A stretch of DNA of 7,350 nucleotides from contig SKOQ01000081.1 in NCBI GenBank assembly GCA_007119985.1, positions 1 to 7,350 of the forward strand, read 5' to 3'. Under the pieces are notes generated by a model. That model was given only the letters and a program-made list of their open reading frames with translations, ran no database searches and had not been told where the DNA came from. This DNA comes from Marinospirillum sp. (GTDB lineage: Bacteria > Pseudomonadota > Gammaproteobacteria > Pseudomonadales > Halomonadaceae). The stretch's first letter is position 1. Every line of letters begins with the position of its first letter. A program made the translations under genes and the position numbers. This document shows, in pieces, positions 6,088 to 7,350 of the stretch.

Positions 6088-6102
6088 GATCTGATCGTTA
6101 AC

Positions 6103-6106
6103 GAGG
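6103..6106 (+). promoter_or_regulatory. Ribosome binding site deciding the waaF start
   Basis: GAGG lies 5 nt upstream of the GTG at 6112. The alternative GTG at 6106 overlaps this site and has no usable ribosome site of its own. Confidence 0.5.
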
Positions 6107-6111
6107 TGCAG

Positions 6112-7122
6112 GTGGAGAAGATTCTTGTTGTGGGGCCCAGCTGGGTCGGAGACATGGTGATGGCGCAGACCTTATTTAAGCTTTTACAGCAGCGCTATCC
6201 TCATAGCCAGATTGATGTGCTGGCACCGGCCTGGTCCCACCCTATTTTAGCTCGGATGCCCGAAGTGACGCAGGCTATTACTCTGCCGCTTGGACATGGG
6301 CAGCTGGGTTTAAAGAGCCGCTGGCAGCTAGGTCGACAGCTCAAGCAAGAAGGCTACACGCAAGCGATTGTTTTACCGCGCTCTTGGAAATCGGCTCTGG
6401 TGCCTTTTGCCGCTGGCATACCGCGTCGCATAGGTTTCCATGGAGAGCAACGCTATATCCTGCTTAACCATCGGCGGCGCTTGGATAAAAAACAGCTCGA
6501 TCAAACAGTGAAGCGCTTTGCGGCCCTCGGGCTCGACAGTAACGAAGCGATCACAACAATGCCACTGCCTGCCCCAGCTTTGCGGATTGATTCCGCTCAG
6601 CAACAGCGCCTACAGCAAGAGTTTGGCCTCGATCAGCAGTTGCCTGCTATTGCCATGATGCCGGGCGCAGAATATGGCCCAGCGAAGCAGTGGCCTTTGA
6701 GCTCATTTCAAAAATTGGCTGAAGAACTGGTGGCCGCTGGCTACCAAGTGTGGATTTTAGGTGGTCCAAAAGATCGTGCAGCAGGTGAAGTGATTGCTCA
6801 AAGCCAGCATCCCTCTATTGTTAATCTTTGCGGCCGTACTCAGCTTGCCGATGTGGTGGACTTGCTGGCTCTGGCCGAACAGGCGGTGACGAATGACTCT
6901 GGTCTGATGCATGTGGCCGCCGCTGTTGGAACACGCGTCCATGCCATCTATGGCTCTTCCTCGGCCGCTTTTACACCGCCGTTAACGGAAAACAAGGTGA
7001 TTCACTCGCTTAATCTGGATTGTTCACCCTGTTTTAAGCGTGAATGTCCTTTGGGGCATACAAGGTGCTTGAAGGATTTGCACTTAGGGGTGAAGGAGTT
7101 GACCCATGCTGGCCGCGCTTAA
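6112..7122 (+). CDS. waaF: ADP-heptose:LPS heptosyltransferase II (WaaF)
   Basis: A 336-residue glycosyltransferase of family GT9 that adds the second L,D-heptose to the LPS inner core at the cytoplasmic face of the inner membrane, using the ADP-heptose made by hldD and the kinase. The N-terminus EKILVVGPSWVGDMVMAQ (2-19) matches WaaF, with the presumed catalytic Asp at D14. Further family marks are APAWSHPILARMPEV (38-52), PLGHG, MPGAEYGPAKQWP (183-195), VTNDSGLMHVAAA (259-271) and the C-terminal CSPCFKRECPLGH (304-316), which separates it from WaaC. Length is as expected. The start is a GTG: 6112 gives the family N-terminus and has GAGG at 5 nt; 6106 would add two residues. It diverges from hldD and overlaps the next gene by 17 bp. 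Confidence 0.95.
   Translation: MEKILVVGPSWVGDMVMAQTLFKLLQQRYPHSQIDVLAPAWSHPILARMPEVTQAITLPLGHGQLGLKSRWQLGRQLKQEGYTQAIVLPRSWKSALVPFAAGIPRRIGFHGEQRYILLNHRRRLDKKQLDQTVKRFAALGLDSNEAITTMPLPAPALRIDSAQQQRLQQEFGLDQQLPAIAMMPGAEYGPAKQWPLSSFQKLAEELVAAGYQVWILGGPKDRAAGEVIAQSQHPSIVNLCGRTQLADVVDLLALAEQAVTNDSGLMHVAAAVGTRVHAIYGSSSAAFTPPLTENKVIHSLNLDCSPCFKRECPLGHTRCLKDLHLGVKELTHAGRA
7093..7098 (+). promoter_or_regulatory. Ribosome binding site of the gene after waaF
   Basis: AAGGAG inside the end of waaF, 7 nt before the ATG at 7106. It is among the strongest ribosome sites in the window and supports the overlapping downstream gene as real. Confidence 0.7.
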
Positions 7123-7350
7123 ATCACAGAAGAGAGAACAGCTTTCTTTCTGGGTTCTGGCCCTCTTGCTTTTCTTCTTGTACTGGTCTTCTGCACTGAC
7201 CCTAGCACTCAACTTTGTTCTTTTGGCCTTCTTTCTGGTGAGTTTGCTCGCAGGAAAAAATAAATTGTCTTTGGCAGATCATTATCCCCTTTTATTGGGC
7301 TTGGTTTTTTTTTCATATCTTTTGTTGAGAGTCGGAATAGATGTTTTTTG
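7106..7350 (+). CDS. Polytopic membrane protein, probable O-antigen ligase (WaaL-like), N-terminal fragment
   Basis: The gene is cut by the right window edge; 81 codons are present. The peptide begins with a short basic stretch (ALKSQKREQ) followed by at least two hydrophobic helices (about residues 14-50) and a third from about 61 after the loop AGKNKLSLADHY. This fits the N-terminus of an O-antigen ligase or polymerase type protein, and a WaaL-like gene next to waaF in a core LPS locus would be expected, but no diagnostic motif lies in this fragment. The start ATG is 7 nt after AAGGAG and within waaF (17-bp overlap in another frame), so the two are co-transcribed. The final 100 bases fall to roughly one third G+C and contain a run of nine T (7305-7313) in frame. 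Other LPS membrane proteins remain possible. Confidence 0.7.
   Translation, partial: MLAALKSQKREQLSFWVLALLLFFLYWSSALTLALNFVLLAFFLVSLLAGKNKLSLADHYPLLLGLVFFSYLLLRVGIDVF

Overview
The window looks like a chromosomal segment of a Gram-negative gammaproteobacterium. Evidence is the set of lipopolysaccharide inner-core heptose genes, a CysQ nucleotidase and a carbon-source-type sensor operon. Many Gln-rich stretches and a high GATC density suggest a Dam-methylating lineage, perhaps near Oceanospirillales; that placement is only a guess. Coding density is high. I see no RNA genes, IS elements or CRISPR array.

Left block (1-2949, all minus strand): four tightly linked genes read right to left. They are a stand-alone CheY-type receiver protein, a 683-residue membrane/PAS/histidine-kinase-like protein ending in a DEDDh 3'-5' exonuclease domain, an 86-residue two-helix membrane protein, and the first 84 codons of a sodium:solute-symporter-type sensor (CbrA/CrbS/MxtR-like N-terminus) cut by the window edge. 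Gene ends touch or nearly touch (4 nt gap, 1 nt overlap, 11 nt overlap), which indicates one transcript. The inferred role is nutrient (possibly acetate or amino acid) sensing; what the exonuclease does there is unknown. This is the least ordinary part of the window.

Middle (2950-4073): a 260-bp divergent spacer with a candidate promoter, then cysQ on the plus strand. cysQ runs 51 bp into the 3' end of the opposing heptose kinase gene, leaving no space for a terminator between them.

Right block (4023-7350): inner-core LPS genes. On the minus strand hldD is followed by a kinase-only hldE/rfaE1 gene with a 4-bp overlap; together they make steps of ADP-heptose synthesis. Diverging from hldD across a 200-bp spacer with dyads and candidate promoters is waaF (heptosyltransferase II), which uses the ADP-heptose. 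waaF overlaps by 17 bp the start of a membrane-protein gene, probably an O-antigen ligase (waaL-like), cut by the right edge. The final ~100 bases drop sharply in G+C and contain a T9 tract inside that reading frame.
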